Below, piece after piece: positions 1-11,875 of a stretch of DNA of 64,000 bases. The translations under genes were made by a program, and so were the position numbers. Numbering within the stretch: position 1 is the stretch's first letter; each line of letters begins with the position of its first letter. The stretch spans positions 21,344,442-21,408,441 of the forward strand of contig OX381704.1 of the NCBI GenBank assembly GCA_947462335.1, written 5' to 3'. Under the pieces are notes generated by a model, which made no database searches, was not told the origin of the DNA, and was given only the letters and a program-made list of their open reading frames with translations. Source of the DNA: Harmothoe impar. Lineage: Eukaryota > Annelida > Polychaeta > Phyllodocida > Polynoidae.

Positions 1-805
1 ATAATCTATCGAGCATTTGCATATTAATAAAAGAACAAAACATATCTACACTAGAAATATATTTTTGACCCTATTAGACCTGCCCCATACAAATGTAACC
101 TGCTTTGGAATACATATACCTCATTGCTAGGTCTAGACATATTGTCTGACTGTAGGGTGAACATCAAAATCAAGCATTCAACTATGAGGTACACTCCGAG
201 GTACAATCTGATTCTGATAATCTATGACCTGTTCCAGCTCCTCACCCCAAAACGGTCATATACTGAGTACAGGAGGACACAGGACATATGACATATGCTT
301 TCCTTTGTCTGGGAGTGCTTATTCTTTTAATAACATGGGGGGGGGGGGGGTCGTGCCCCCGCGCGATCCTCTCTTTAGAGGAGTTGACATTTTTTGCCGC
401 AAATTGGAGCGCGCTGGGGAAAAGCGTGGAAACATGCATGGGAGAAAGGGTCATGATTGAAAGGAGGGGGAGGCTTTTTACGTGGGTGGGGGAGGGGGTG
501 GTGATCGGGGAATTATTGCGGCTGTGAGAACCCCCCCCCCCCCCCAGCCCCCGTGATATATGATCGTTCAATAGTACCAGTACTATAAGTATCACGGATA
601 TCAATGACATCCCTACCCGATAATAACATCAACAATAACTAAACCCAGCAGGGTTATCTGTGCCAGGCCTCCAGGTATCAGGATAACGGACGTAGTGGGA
701 GACATGATAGGTCCTTATCTCCTCTCACGTCACAGTCACGTAATGACTGCTGGAGTTCCTTGGCCCTCTTTTCTATAGTGCGTACATATAGTTGGTTATC
801 ATATT
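1..805. other. Left-edge non-coding region
   Basis: I see no supportable gene here. A G homopolymer near 338-350 and a C homopolymer near 531-545 bracket about 200 bp that contain other G-rich runs, so this may be another poly-G MITE, but I could not define its ends. The stretch at about 750-805 resembles a dispersed repeat also seen at 2958-3135 and 5219-5395. The upstream exons of the acetyltransferase gene could lie here or outside the window. Confidence 0.4.
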
Positions 806-1359
806 ACTCTTTAATGACAGCATGATGCCTTCATAATGTAGCATAGAGCCACATAGTCAATCGCCAGCAGGAGTGTCGGAACAGAGGGGGGGGGGGACAG
901 GGGGCCATGGCCCCCCCAATCCTAGACATGGGGGGGGGGCAGAGTATCTTTCGCCCCCCTCAAAAAACATAAAAAAGATTTAGCGAAGAAAAAAGAAGAT
1001 ATTCATTACTCTATAGTTATATAAAGAAAACCCCATAAATTGACCTACAAATGCACGAAATCATGTCAACTTTTTCAAAATTCTGCTTGGGGGCCATGCC
1101 CCCAGACCCCCAATAAATTTTCAGTGTGTCGCGTTTTAACGCTCAGAATTATGCACCCTTCTGAACTTTGTTTGGTTCGGCCGTGCCCCCCCCCCCCGCC
1201 AAAGTAAAGTTGCTTCCGACACCCCTGGCCAGTGGTGCATTCATGCATCATGTCGACCTTCTGGGAGTGTATCAACACTGTACAGTGCCTGCGGTAGTAG
1301 TCATGCATAATAATAGCAACAAGCATGGCACATCAGAATGCCGTGCTGTAAAGGGTTAA
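806..1359. mobile_element. TTAA-palindrome MITE copy 1, split by a hAT-like MITE
   Basis: A diverged copy of the abundant palindromic TTAA element, interrupted at 868-1227 by another transposon. The left part (about 806-867) carries the degraded internal hairpin arm and ends in GCCAG. The right part resumes at GCCAG with GTGCATTCATGCATCATG and ends in AAAGGGTTAA at about 1359. Removing the insert and one GCCAG rejoins the two halves in the order expected from intact copies. The left limit is uncertain because it abuts another dispersed repeat. Confidence 0.6.
868..1227. mobile_element. hAT-like MITE, 360 bp, with 5-bp target duplication
   Basis: The termini are CAGGAGTGTCGGAA on the left and the complement of CAGGGGTGTCGGAA on the right, a near-perfect 14-bp terminal inverted repeat. 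CAGGGGTGTC-type ends are typical of hAT transposons. It is flanked directly by GCCAG at 863-867 and 1228-1232, a 5-bp target-site duplication. The interior has long G and C runs and no transposase ORF, so it is non-autonomous. It inserted into an older TTAA-palindrome MITE. hAT elements usually give 8-bp duplications; 5 bp points to the hAT5 type, which is inference. Confidence 0.7.
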
Positions 1360-1494
1360 CATCGCTACACGACCATGTAATTATTGAAGCAGATTGGGTC
1401 AGATAGATGCAGGTAGATCCGATGAACTATCTATGTATACCCATGGTCCCGTAACCCTGACCCGCCTTTGTCATATTGCTGCTAGATAGCTGCT

Positions 1495-1657
1495 TAGCCC
1501 TTTGAGGATGGAATGATGCTTCAAGGGTATGTTGCAAACCCTTTGCGATGTATCAACCCCAGAAGGTAGACATCATACATGAATACAGCATTGGCGAACT
1601 ACACTTGCATGGTGACGCCACTATATGTATAGTACATCAACGCTATAATAAGGGTTA
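1495..1657. mobile_element. TTAA-palindrome MITE copy 2 (degraded)
   Basis: Begins TAGCCCTTTGAGG and ends AAGGGTTAA. It keeps the central GTATCAACCCC segment and one CATGAATACAGC arm. It is about 60 bp shorter than the best copies, so an internal part is lost. Confidence 0.5.
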
Positions 1658-2058
1658 ATGCTATAGCCATCCCCATTGTTTTGTTGGACGGTATTGGTAA
1701 CATTTCAACCTATTGTGTGAGTTTTTAATCGTGCTAATTCAAGATGTTGAAAACGTTAAATGATGGAAATGATGAAGGAGTTTAAATCCTTGTGGACCAG
1801 TACCTGATTGCAATAACTCGGTATACTAGTTTTAGACCTGACCTCCATGCAGAACTGGAGCCCACAATCTACAATCACCGTTATAACTTTAGTACCTTTT
1901 GCATATGTGAGTGACCCAGCATACTTATGATTTACAGTTTATAATTATTTTGCACATGTTATTTGCAAAATAAATGGTACCTTGATATCTTGTCTTGCTC
2001 TACCACACATGAAACAAAACAATTTCAACCAGGATACTAAATAGTATTTCCTTTTCAG

Positions 2059-2119
2059 GACGTCACCAGGCCATTCGTTGTCTATCTACTCGTCCTGCTC
2101 CTGCCATAGAACCTGCTAG
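2059..2119 (+). CDS. Probable upstream coding exon of the GNAT acetyltransferase gene
   Basis: A 61-bp segment with a pyrimidine-rich acceptor (TTTCCTTTTCAG) and a strong donor (CTAG|GTAAGG). Read with two leading bases belonging to a split codon, it gives an open stretch that includes RHQAIRCLSTRPAPAIEPA and ends in phase 2, which is what the firm next exon at 2513 needs. The joined codon is AGT (Ser). The peptide is rich in Arg, Ser and Ala and lacks acidic residues until its end, so it could be a mitochondrial targeting sequence. No start codon lies in it, so at least one more exon is needed upstream. The call rests on splice-site quality and phase alone. Confidence 0.45.
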
Positions 2120-2512
2120 GTAAGGACGATGAAGTGATTTGGGTGACCTATGTTCTATATGTCATACCGTTTCCTTCTTTAGTGATACATAGATAACCGG
2201 ATGTGCAAAAGAAAAAAAATATATATTCTTTGACATAAAAAGCATCAAATATTGACATAGAAGAAACGTTCTTAAAACATTTGAGTGCAATAAAATGAAC
2301 GTTATTCAACTATAAAATTAACGTTAAATCATGTTTTTGAATAAATATTTGGCTATAATCCCTTTACAGACGTTATAATAAGATATTCATACAAGTGTTC
2401 TTGTACAAACATTTTTGTACAAAACTTGTGCAAAACGTTCATTAAAAATGTTGATAAAACGTCTTTTGTCCGTTTAAAATGGCATTAACCAGTTGTATCT
2501 GTCTTTGTTCAG

Positions 2513-2679
2513 TGCCCCAGAGGTGGTGATCCGCACCCTACGGCGTCATGAGGTGCCCTTCATGGACAGTCTGTGGGCCTCCCAGGGCGTGGACGTGGGC
2601 TCCGACCACATGAACAGCGTCCTCGCCCTCCTCGCACCTGTCGGCTACTATGTAGCATGCGTCGATGGCAGCATAGCAG
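2513..2679 (+). CDS. GNAT acetyltransferase exon, ends in a GC donor
   Basis: The acceptor is TGTCTTTGTTCAG at 2512. The exon is 167 bp and GC-rich against AT-rich flanks. The donor is AGCAG|GCAAGT, a GC-type 5' splice site that otherwise matches the donor consensus perfectly. No GT donor fits the frame nearby. The exon starts in phase 2 and ends in phase 1 (one base of a Gly codon). Confidence 0.8.
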
Positions 2680-4348
2680 GCAAGTCCCATAAACATTTTA
2701 AGATGATGCCATAAAGCTGCATTTATCGTAAAGAACTAGTCATTTTTTCTAAAGGAGGGAGGGGGATTGGTGGACTTTCGCCCAAACCTTTTTAATACAG
2801 ACTAATACAGTGTGATTGTGTCAACCCATTATCGTCGGTTTGATGCATGAATCCCAGTGGGAAGTTACTCATCAAGGCTGTATTCAAAACCATAATGGCA
2901 AAGGGAATATCACATTAAATCATTAGACTGTAAAAATGCCCATACATTATACCCGTAGTCATGACATGGTTGATCAAAATAGCTCCAGCTAGATCGGGTC
3001 ATACATATCTATCGGGATATCTATTCATGCCATATCTGGTACGTTTCTTGGTCCTCCTTGCTATAGTGCCTAGCTATCGAGCTAGTTAGCCTATCACTGT
3101 CTATACTACAGTGTATAATCCATAACACAATGCACTTATGACGGTGGGTCACGGGATTGACGATAAGTACAGTGCAACGTGTATTTGTTTAATGCATATG
3201 ATGGCGTGTGAGGTGACTTGTTCACCTTATACATATGAATATAAACATGAATATGAAATACTTCAATTCTTTTCACAAGCATCATTAACACAACTTTCAA
3301 AAGTGTCATACAAGTTTGAATTAGTCTTACTGTATCAAGCTTTGTGGACTTTGTGAAGAAATTGTTCGCTGTAATAATTTTGAAAAGCTTGATGAATATG
3401 TTGTTATAAACACTTTACAAACGTTTCTTAATGGTAAAGTCACTTTTCTGTAAAACTTTGTTGTACAAAATGGTATTTTAAAATCCCACCCAACCCAGTT
3501 GGGCTACAATTTTATACTAAGTCGACACTAATATTCTGGGTCACTTCAACGAACATGCTTTTCTTCTGTGTCAAATTTGAATTAATTTCTGTATTTATAT
3601 CTAACATATTGTTGTCACCCCGACAGGAAGCTGCGTGCACGTGGCCATCAATGACGAGGTGGGCCTGCAGGGCGGCCTTATTGCCCTGGAGGAGTACAGG
3701 TCCCTGGGCATCGCCCGCCATGTGTGCTTTGCAGGCCGTAACCTGGCGGCAGACTCTGTACCCTTCATGACAGACACCTACAGGAGGTGGGGCTACAAGC
3801 ACACCGCCCACACCAACGTCATCTATGACGGCACTTTGAACAAGGCAGCCTTCCTCCACATGGCACCCCCTGCACTCCCCCAGGGCTACTCCATGGTCCC
3901 CCAGACCGAGGTGGACTTCAGGAAGCTGGATGCATTTGACCAGGGTATGCACCCTGCTGGGTACATCAGGACCACCTACATGAAGTGGCTCTTAGACAGG
4001 GAGTCCACCCTGGGGTATGTTATCTTGGATAAGGACGGCGAGGTGCAGGGACTGGGGGTGAGGACATCCTCCATGAATGGTAGATACAATCTGGGCCCTA
4101 TCTACTGCAAGGACAATGCCTGCGCCGAGCTGCTCCTGCGGCAGTTAGTGACTGAGACACCAGAGGGCGCCACCTGTGACATGATGGCTCCTGAGGACAA
4201 TGAGAAGGCAGTAGAGTTGATGAGGGGGTTGGGGCTTCAGGAGACCTGGAGGTCAGTCCGTATGTACACTAAGGGGGTCATTGACCAACCCCTAAAGCAG
4301 ATATTTTCTTTTACTAATGCAGGGTTTGCAGGGTTCCTTCTCTCTTAA
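2513..4348 (+). CDS. GNAT-family N-acetyltransferase, 3' coding part (two firm exons and a GC-AG intron)
   Basis: The spliced reading frame (2513-2679 joined to 3627-4348) encodes about 295 residues up to a TAA stop. The N-terminal half, starting APEVVIRTLRRHEVPFMDSL, has the layout of a GNAT acyl-CoA-binding fold. It includes the EEYRSLGIARHVCFAGRNLA segment, which resembles the R/Q-x-x-G-x-G/A acetyl-CoA loop, then the RRWGYKH strand-turn found after it. The C-terminal half (GYVILDKDGEVQGLGVRTSS, NLGPIYCKDNACAELLLRQL) resembles the second GNAT-like domain of YitH/HolE-type proteins (Acetyltransf_18). GNAT enzymes transfer an acetyl group from acetyl-CoA to an amine; the substrate cannot be told here. 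The 5' end is missing. The gene converges tail to tail on the Wnt gene. Confidence 0.8.
2958..3135. repeat. Dispersed direct repeat (copy in the acetyltransferase intron)
   Basis: Shares an ordered series of short identical blocks with 5219-5395: CATAGTCAT-like start, ATATCTATTCATGCCATATC, ACG(T/C)..CTTGGTCCTCCTTG, and GTGTATAATCC near the end. A third, more diverged copy of the second half lies at about 750-805. No coding content is seen. Confidence 0.6.
3627..4348 (+). CDS. GNAT acetyltransferase terminal exon
   Basis: The acceptor CACCCCGACAG ends at 3626. The first two bases finish the Gly codon split by the GC-AG intron, and the frame then runs GSCVHVAINDEVGLQGGL to the TAA stop at 4346-4348. 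It is long, with coding-like GC-rich codon use. It holds the acetyl-CoA loop candidate near 3695-3760 and the whole C-terminal GNAT-like half. An antisense frame over 3512-3952 is a shadow of this exon. Confidence 0.85.
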
Positions 4349-4981
4349 GGAGAAAATCTTGTTTTATGATATTTAAAAGCGTTTATTGTGTTGCCAATTC
4401 GTAGTCAGTGTTCTCCCTTCTCTAGTCTAAAATGTATGCTATTTTATATATAAAATGTGTCAATGTACTTATCTGATATTCATCCGAGAATTCATATGTA
4501 TGTCTACTGTCACAACTGGTATACAGTCAATTGTTTCATCTCATCTCATCGTTATTGTTTCTTGTATTTATAGAGTTTAGTGAGTAATTAATCACTTAGG
4601 GCAGCATGTCGCTTTAATGTACTATGCGCGTGGTCATCATAGTTCATGAATGTTGCACCGGAGAGTCTACTCACCAACACTGCATTCATGCATCATGCTA
4701 ACCATCAGGGTGTTTATAATATTATATGGGTGTCGCTTGAACCATAGCTTGAAATCAGCCCTGGAGAGTTACTTGCCATGCCTGCATTCATGTATCATGC
4801 TGATGAATGGACACGATGCATTTAAGCATCACCCTACCCTTGAAGAATGAAACTAATGTCATTGACTGCACCCTTTGCATCATGTTTTGCCACTTGTCGT
4901 TGCTAACTTAGTGGAGCACCAAGTGTAGCACTGTGCACTGTTTATTATTATATTATCATTCACATGTCATACATGAATAAA
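4349..4981 (+). promoter_or_regulatory. 3' untranslated region and poly(A) signal of the acetyltransferase gene
   Basis: After the stop at 4348 the first canonical AATAAA is at 4976-4981, followed by a T/GT-rich stretch as expected downstream of a cleavage site. If this signal is used, the 3' UTR carries a full palindromic MITE (4588-4845) that could fold into a hairpin in the mRNA. An earlier, weaker signal cannot be excluded. Confidence 0.5.
4588..4845. mobile_element. TTAA-palindrome MITE copy 3, in the acetyltransferase 3' UTR
   Basis: Starts TTAATCACTTAGGGCAGCATG. It carries GTTCATGAATG, then CTGCATTCATGCATCATGCT, then a second CCTGCATTCATGTATCATGC arm, and ends near ACCCTTGAAG. Both internal hairpins are recognisable, but the ends are degraded. 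Confidence 0.6.
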
Positions 4982-5218
4982 AAAGTTTGTATCTTCAATT
5001 CAATGGTTTTTTTTTGTTACTGTTCAGTTTCTAATGACATTGCTAAGGTCCAAGTTGAGGGTGAATAGCACCAGGGGGCGATATTAGGAGGGGTTTGTAG
5101 TACCATAGATGGCCTACAGGGGTAAGGACCGAGTCAGTGAGTCTTACAAATTACATTCATTCAAAAAGAACATCATCCTTTTTCCATGATGGCTTCTATC
5201 TATAAATCTATTTATCCC

Positions 5219-5395
5219 CATAGTCATATCATGGATGATCACGATATAGCCATGTAGATCCGGTCACGCATATCTATTCATGCCATATCTGATACGTCCC
5301 TTGGTCCTCCTTGTTATAATGCGCAGCTATATAGCTGGTTATTATCACTCCCTATCAACGTGTATAATCCGAAACAAAGTGTACCTATAAAAAGA
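5219..5395. repeat. Dispersed direct repeat, second copy
   Basis: Matches 2958-3135 in the same orientation. The shared blocks include ATCTATTCATGCCATATCTG and CTTGGTCCTCCTTG. The two copies lie on either side of the last acetyltransferase exon, one in the intron and one downstream. Confidence 0.6.
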
Positions 5396-8300
5396 CTTAG
5401 TGCAGTTAGTCCAACATGTGAGTCCGCTCAGTGTTCATGGTGTAGTGTGCCAGAACAGAGGGCACCACTCAGAGGCTCCAAGAAGTATAGGGCCTAGGTG
5501 TGGGGAGCCCTCTGGTGAGTGAATATGTCAGAACCTGCTCTCTCTGTATTCTACACACCCGGTGAGTGTGCATGCTCATAAAGAGGCATAAAGAAACGTT
5601 ACATAACGTAGTATAATTTTTTTTTGCTGATTGGGGTATCTCTCAATGCATTTGCAAGTAACTTGGTCATCTTTTGAGTATATAAATAAACCAGGTTATT
5701 GTAAATCATTTCCATAAGCATACAGCATTCTAGTCATGCAGGTTTTAAAAACTTTAGGTTATAAACCCTTGACCTGATAAACGTTTACATACCTTGCCAG
5801 AAAATTAGTGTCAAATTCAGCCAAAGATATTGGGTTGTGCCGCCTTGTGTTGTTGCAAGGTCTGCACAAGTTGAACATATTTGCTTAGTTTACTTTACAA
5901 GCATGTCTTTTTTTCATTTTTTTCTCTTTTTGTATTTAACATTATGCAAAGGAAGCGGGTCGTCGCTGTTAAAGGGACTTGCTACTTGTCGCAGGATTAC
6001 TGATATTCTATTGACTTTCGCATATAACTCAGGGTTATTATAGTTTGATTTATTATCTAATAGAAAATCAAAAGAAATTGCCATATCACCGTATTAACTT
6101 TCATGATAAGGCCATTTGAGCAAAGGAGTACCTTAACTATAGAAATGAATAGGAAAACAGCATTTTCACATTACCTGTCATGGATAATCCCCTTCTTCTA
6201 TTGATATTGCAACCAAACCTTGGGAATGTATAATGGACATCTATACAAACATTTTAGGACCAACAGGGGGTCACGGATGAAATAAGAAAGGCATGAATTT
6301 TGGAAAAATATTTCTTTTACCTTAACTATAAGATCCTTTGGGTGTCCTAGCAGTGATTATATGTGAACAATGGAGGTATACTGTCAAAATAGCAAATACA
6401 AATAGTCGATTTAGGGAAAGTGGTCTATGTAGGAATATGAATACAGCTTAAAGAATACTTTTCATGAGTTTCGATTGTTGCCGCCAGGTGGCTACTGTGT
6501 AAGAAAGAGCGATTCCCTTTAAGTTACTATGAATGGTGACAGGGGCAACTAGTGAGGAGGGTTTGTATAGTACCAGAGGTGGCCTCCAGGGGAAGGCCGA
6601 GACATTGAGGTATTCCATGCCATTAACGCTGGTATATGAGGTCGGATACTAAAACCTGTGTTTTCACTAATTGCATCCCAAATGTACACTGGGGGTATTT
6701 GCGTTCGTTTCATCATGTGGAGCAGGAGAGTAACGGTCGGGTTCCAGGTCACGTGGAAGTAAATGGCGCCATCTACCGAGTCTGGCTGCTGATTGGGTTA
6801 TATTTCAGATGAAACAAAAATGACTAAATTGTGAAAAAATTCACAGGTGTTCCCAAGTACCCTTTAGATAGAATAGTACATGTAGTTGTATGCTATGTAA
6901 AGGGTTGGGGAATTTCTGAGGCATGCAAAAACTGATGTGGCCAAAGGTCGATTTTAGGCCCAAAACAGGGCAAAATGTGACTACCTGTACATAAAAGTGA
7001 CGTTCTTGAGATTTTCACGGTCAACTCTTTTATTGAGGCTGAAACATTGTGTGTGAGGAATTGTTTAACTAGACTAGGGCTAACACTATGGCCAACAAAT
7101 TTTGTAGATGGCTGATTTTGTGTATTATGCTATATAGAAACATAGAGGAATAATAATTGCTTCCTCGTGACCTCCAGGCTACATTGAAAATCCATAAATT
7201 GAAAAGGTTAGTCAGTTCAGACTATCCTAGGTTGGTCATATTAGTGTTAGTCATAATGGCAAAGTTATATTCAAAAATGACTGAGGGGTCAGTCAGTAGT
7301 GGCTATCCTAGGTTCATCATTGGTGTGTTGTATTTGGATACCACTAGATGGGGCCACCTGTCATGATCACTCAGTGGCTCCCCCTGGAAATAAAAAGACT
7401 AAGGTGGGTTGGTCAGTACTGACCAACCTGACAATAATAACTGACCTATGTTGGTCGTATAGGGAGCCAAAAAATGACTAGTCCATGCCACTAAGACATG
7501 ACCTGGAAAACATAGTTTGCACCTATTGGTTTTGAGGAATCACTGATTATTTCACCACCACTGTACTCACAATTATGATCTACATATGACAATGAAGCTA
7601 AGATGAAGGGCTATCATACTTTGTAATTATTATTTTGCATATTTAAGAAAATGAATACTGGTTGCCATGGCAACCGTGATGAAATTTATCTGAAATGTTC
7701 GATTTTTTGCTACCTTTCATCACTCCAACTGCTATTAGAGGTAGCCACTTTATATTTTTCATATGGAAAGTCAATAGAAATTAAAAAACAAAATTCCGCT
7801 TCCCCTGAGCCTTCATTGATGACTGTAACCCTTTTAGTTCCTGAGATGTGAACCTCTAAAGACCCAGCCAAAATGTTGAAAATCACCACTTTTTAGTAGA
7901 CCATCCAGAAAGTCAGTTAAAAGTCAGGTAAAAGTCACTATATGTACCTCTTCAACAGTTTGAACTGGAAATCAATGGAACAAGTGGTTGCCAAGCCATC
8001 ACACTTTTAATCTTTGCTGAGGAGCCAAATGTTGTACCTGTATGTCAATAGTTGGACAGAATAATATGGTATATCACTGTTTCGGCCATCCCACTATGCT
8101 CAACTGCAGGGAATTTCACTATTTGGTCTGCCAAACAGGCTTTAGCTATTTAGATAATCACTTCAAAGAGTGCCAAAAGAGTCTCCCTCATGCTCACATT
8201 TTGGCCCATATATCGGCAGATAATCAGTTTTGGAAAGAACAGGCAGACTGTCTTGGGAATAAATCAAAATCCCAAACTCTATGTTTAACGCAAAGGGTCT

Positions 8301-11300
8301 GAAGACTCCACTTGGGACATATATGGTGCTTTAAAAGCTTGAAAATGTGCCTGAAAATGGCCAACATAGGTCTAATTATCCCCTATTTTAAGCTCCTTCT
8401 GACATAATTAGCGCTGTACTTATGAAAATGTATCTCTATATGCCATTAATTTTGCCTAAAAATGATTTGCATACATTAAACTGTGTGATCAAAAAAGAAA
8501 TGACTAGGTTTAACGCATTCAAATAAGTAATCTACAGCTGTGAACACATCTTTGGGTGACCAGGTTATGTCTTGATGCATAGTGACTGAGAGGTTGGGCG
8601 TATAGGGAGCCCAGGAATATCAGTGTAGTGGACGGCTTCCAGTCAAATATTATAACCCAATAATGTTGATTACAAACTGCAGGTGGCAGCACTGGGCCGT
8701 CCACTGCCAGGAATGATTTAAATTGTACAAGGTTCAGTGAACTGACAGTCATACTATTGTAGACGGGAGTGTAATCTATAGGAGCATTGAATGGCCAATA
8801 ATTAAGTTGAAAATAATGTCAGTATTATGGAAACTAGTAAACATGCTGCTGAATGTTTGCAAATCGGAATCAAATGGTAAAACTGAATCCTAATACGTTT
8901 CCTTATTCTTCTTCCAGGGCTAGAATGGGATTCAGTGAAAATGCAATATATTCAGTGCAAAAACGGACACATTTGAGGTGGTTATTGACCACTGCTTTCG
9001 TTGTCAGCGTTTAGTTTTTGGTAGGATTATTTAATGTTGATCTGGATTGATTACACATGTTTGCAAGGTTGTTATTACAAATGTGCTATGCTATATTTAA
9101 TTAGATAACAGAACCATTTCCTCCTGTGAGACCTACAAAACTGAACAGCAAAGAAAATTGTGCCTGGTGTGTAAATACAGATGGCATTCTTTTCATCTCT
9201 TTCTTCAAATTTAGCATGGTGCAATGTCTCATACATTGTACCAGTGTTAAACAGTGTTAAGATCCAGCTTTATCATTCAATTGATTATAGAGCAATTAGC
9301 ATAGCAAAGACAAGTTCCAGTAATAACGCCAACAGTATTAATGTATATAGTATTAGCATAATAGTATTTTCCCACAGATGTTTTTTTTTAGTTTAATGTG
9401 GCTGATGGCAATAGTAAAAACAAACAGCACACCCATGAAGGTTTATATCTTTATTTGGTTTACTACATCTACTCATGGTCATTGTTTGCCAGTAGACATA
9501 AAGACATTAAATTGAGTGACGACAAATTGAAAAGATGAAAGAGGTTTCCCTCAGTGTGAGGATATATATGGCTATGTACATCATTATTGATCAGTTTGTC
9601 GATATATTTGTAATATTGACACGGTCATTCCATAAGGTTTGTTTCATTGTCAATTTGACTTCAGATCTAGGGATGCTGGCATCTATCAGCTGAAAATACA
9701 GGTGATTCCAATGCATATATTTAATGTTAGGTTGAAACAATGTCTATAGTATGGAGGGTGTATGTCAGGTATTGTTGCTCGGCCTCACTGCCATCCCTGA
9801 CGGTATATCATGTATATAGTATATAATATGTACACTGTTTGAGCGTGGGATTTAAGTATGTATGTGTCAACTGTGTCATATGTCTGCAAGATGTGAACCG
9901 TACATTAATATGTGATGCTAATGCCTAGATGTGATACATACCTATAGGCCAAACGGAAGAGGTTTGTTTCAAGCGACCCATCCTGAGCTGGCCAATCCTG
10001 GTTTCATCCCCCACCCATCATATTTAGGTCGTTAAAAATCAAAGAATTTATTTAGGTCATTTGTGAGCTACATATAGTTGATATGGCTGTCTTCAAGACA
10101 ACCCTGGAATCTGTGAGTAAACATTGGAATCCACGATCAACATTATGACCTGAAATTCGATATCTAGATATTTTGGAGGCCGAGGTTGAAGAAATGAACT
10201 CCGACCTAGAAGTCCTAATTTTCGGACCATTGTTGCCTGAAACGCACCGTTCGCCTTTAGCTCTAATTGAATTTATCAATTTGGATTTCCGTTGGACTAA
10301 GTCATGTCTTTATCAACGAATTCTGATCGGTTTGATCAATTGCGCATATTTGATCCCAAATTAGACAAAATCTGTCAATGTTACACATCATTTTGTTAGC
10401 CAATAATACTTGTATTAGTCAATAGATAAAGTTGTACGTCTTCAATCTGAAAAATGTATGTTGCTTGCAGAGTATATTAAATCACATTCCATCTTATAAA
10501 TATTTAACCAAACAAACATCAACTACTTGGAGACTATCAGAGTTAAAAGTAGACACCAATAGTAATATAATCTGAGACAACATCGATATAGTTCATACAT
10601 GTTCTTACTTTGACGAAACATCTACATACACCTAACAGGTATATATATGATATCAATAGTAGGGCTTAGTGAAACGACATACTACTATAAAAAGTAAACT
10701 GCAAAGGTACGGCAATTCCTCTTGGCCTTTGATCATTGTCGTTCATAATAAATATAATGACTATACTATAGAAATATTACAACTCTTGTAAATCCCCAAT
10801 AGTCAAAGGGATCTTTGTCATAAATGACATTGAAAAGATTCAGCTAACCAATATGCAATGCTAAATATGTTTTAATATAAGAAAAGGTTTGAGAAGACTG
10901 TGACCATCACTGTCTGTGGTCTATAAAGATGAAGCTTATCTTCTTGTAAGGGACGCATGGACAAAATGTAAAACATAATTAATTATACCTCTCTGTATAG
11001 CTTCGGACTGCCTTTGTCACTCTTGCCACAGGTCCTGTGGGGATTATAAAAGTACATAAGCTTCTTGTGTAGCCTTAATCAAGAGTCAATGCCCCAAGGG
11101 TTGACACAATCCTGATGCTGTTTTGGTGCATATGGCATTTGGGCATCATGCCATCCTTGAAAGGTTAAAGTGCATCATGCCATCTTTGAAAGGTTAAAGG
11201 GCTGATGGGGAATATATATACAGCCGTCGTCTTGAGGCCAGTGTGTCTTAGATATACCCCCGACGTGAGATAGCTTTCTAGAATCGAATAATGTACATGG

Positions 11301-11805
11301 CATGAGGTCAGAGTCCTGATAATACCGTTCATGTAATGGGCCTACTGCCTGTGTCACAATGTCTTCTCAATATGACCTACCCTAAGGATGACACCCACTC
11401 GATCCATCTCCAATGCTGGCCACAAAGAAACAGGTAGGTTACTACCCAGCGGTGAGCTACTCGCTAGATTAGGAGCAGCTCATACAGGGGGAGGTGATGG
11501 CATATTGCTCCTCATTCTTAGATAGAAGTCGACTGAAGAATCTCTTTCTGAGGGGTCCAAATCTGTAGCCGAGATGTCGCTCCCCAAACACATTCTTGGT
11601 CTAGACTCTAACCCGTTTCCATAATTTATCATACATGAGCCGCTTCTTGCTAAGGATGGCCGTATCCATACACTGTTAGAAGTAAGTAGTGTTCCTGTAC
11701 AGCAACTATTGGGGGCAACTTTGGTTCCAGTAAATTCTGCTGTAGACCTACAGTAGAATCTACTGTAGACGCAGACCTGAGTTCTAAAAAGGCTCACATA
11801 TTCAA

Positions 11806-11875
11806 CATCTTGGAGATTTGAACCCCCAGGTTCCAATCCATAGTCCTGAACCATGACCACTATGCCAGTGAATCC
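11806..11875 (-). repeat. tRNA-derived (SINE-like) fragment
   Basis: On the - strand the segment reads CACTGGCATAGTGGTCATGG, which resembles an RNA polymerase III A box, followed about 30 nt later by GGGGGTTCAAATCTCC, which resembles a B box. A clean cloverleaf does not form, so a SINE head or tRNA pseudogene is more likely than a working tRNA gene. An overlapping ORF at 11480-11860 is probably chance. Confidence 0.5.

Noticed and set aside
325..550. Poly-G-bounded element at the left edge
   Set aside because: G-run and C-run face each other, but no further inverted repeat or target duplication could be found.
11480..11860. 126-codon - strand ORF as a possible gene
   Set aside because: Its start lies in a tRNA-derived fragment and no protein motif is recognisable.
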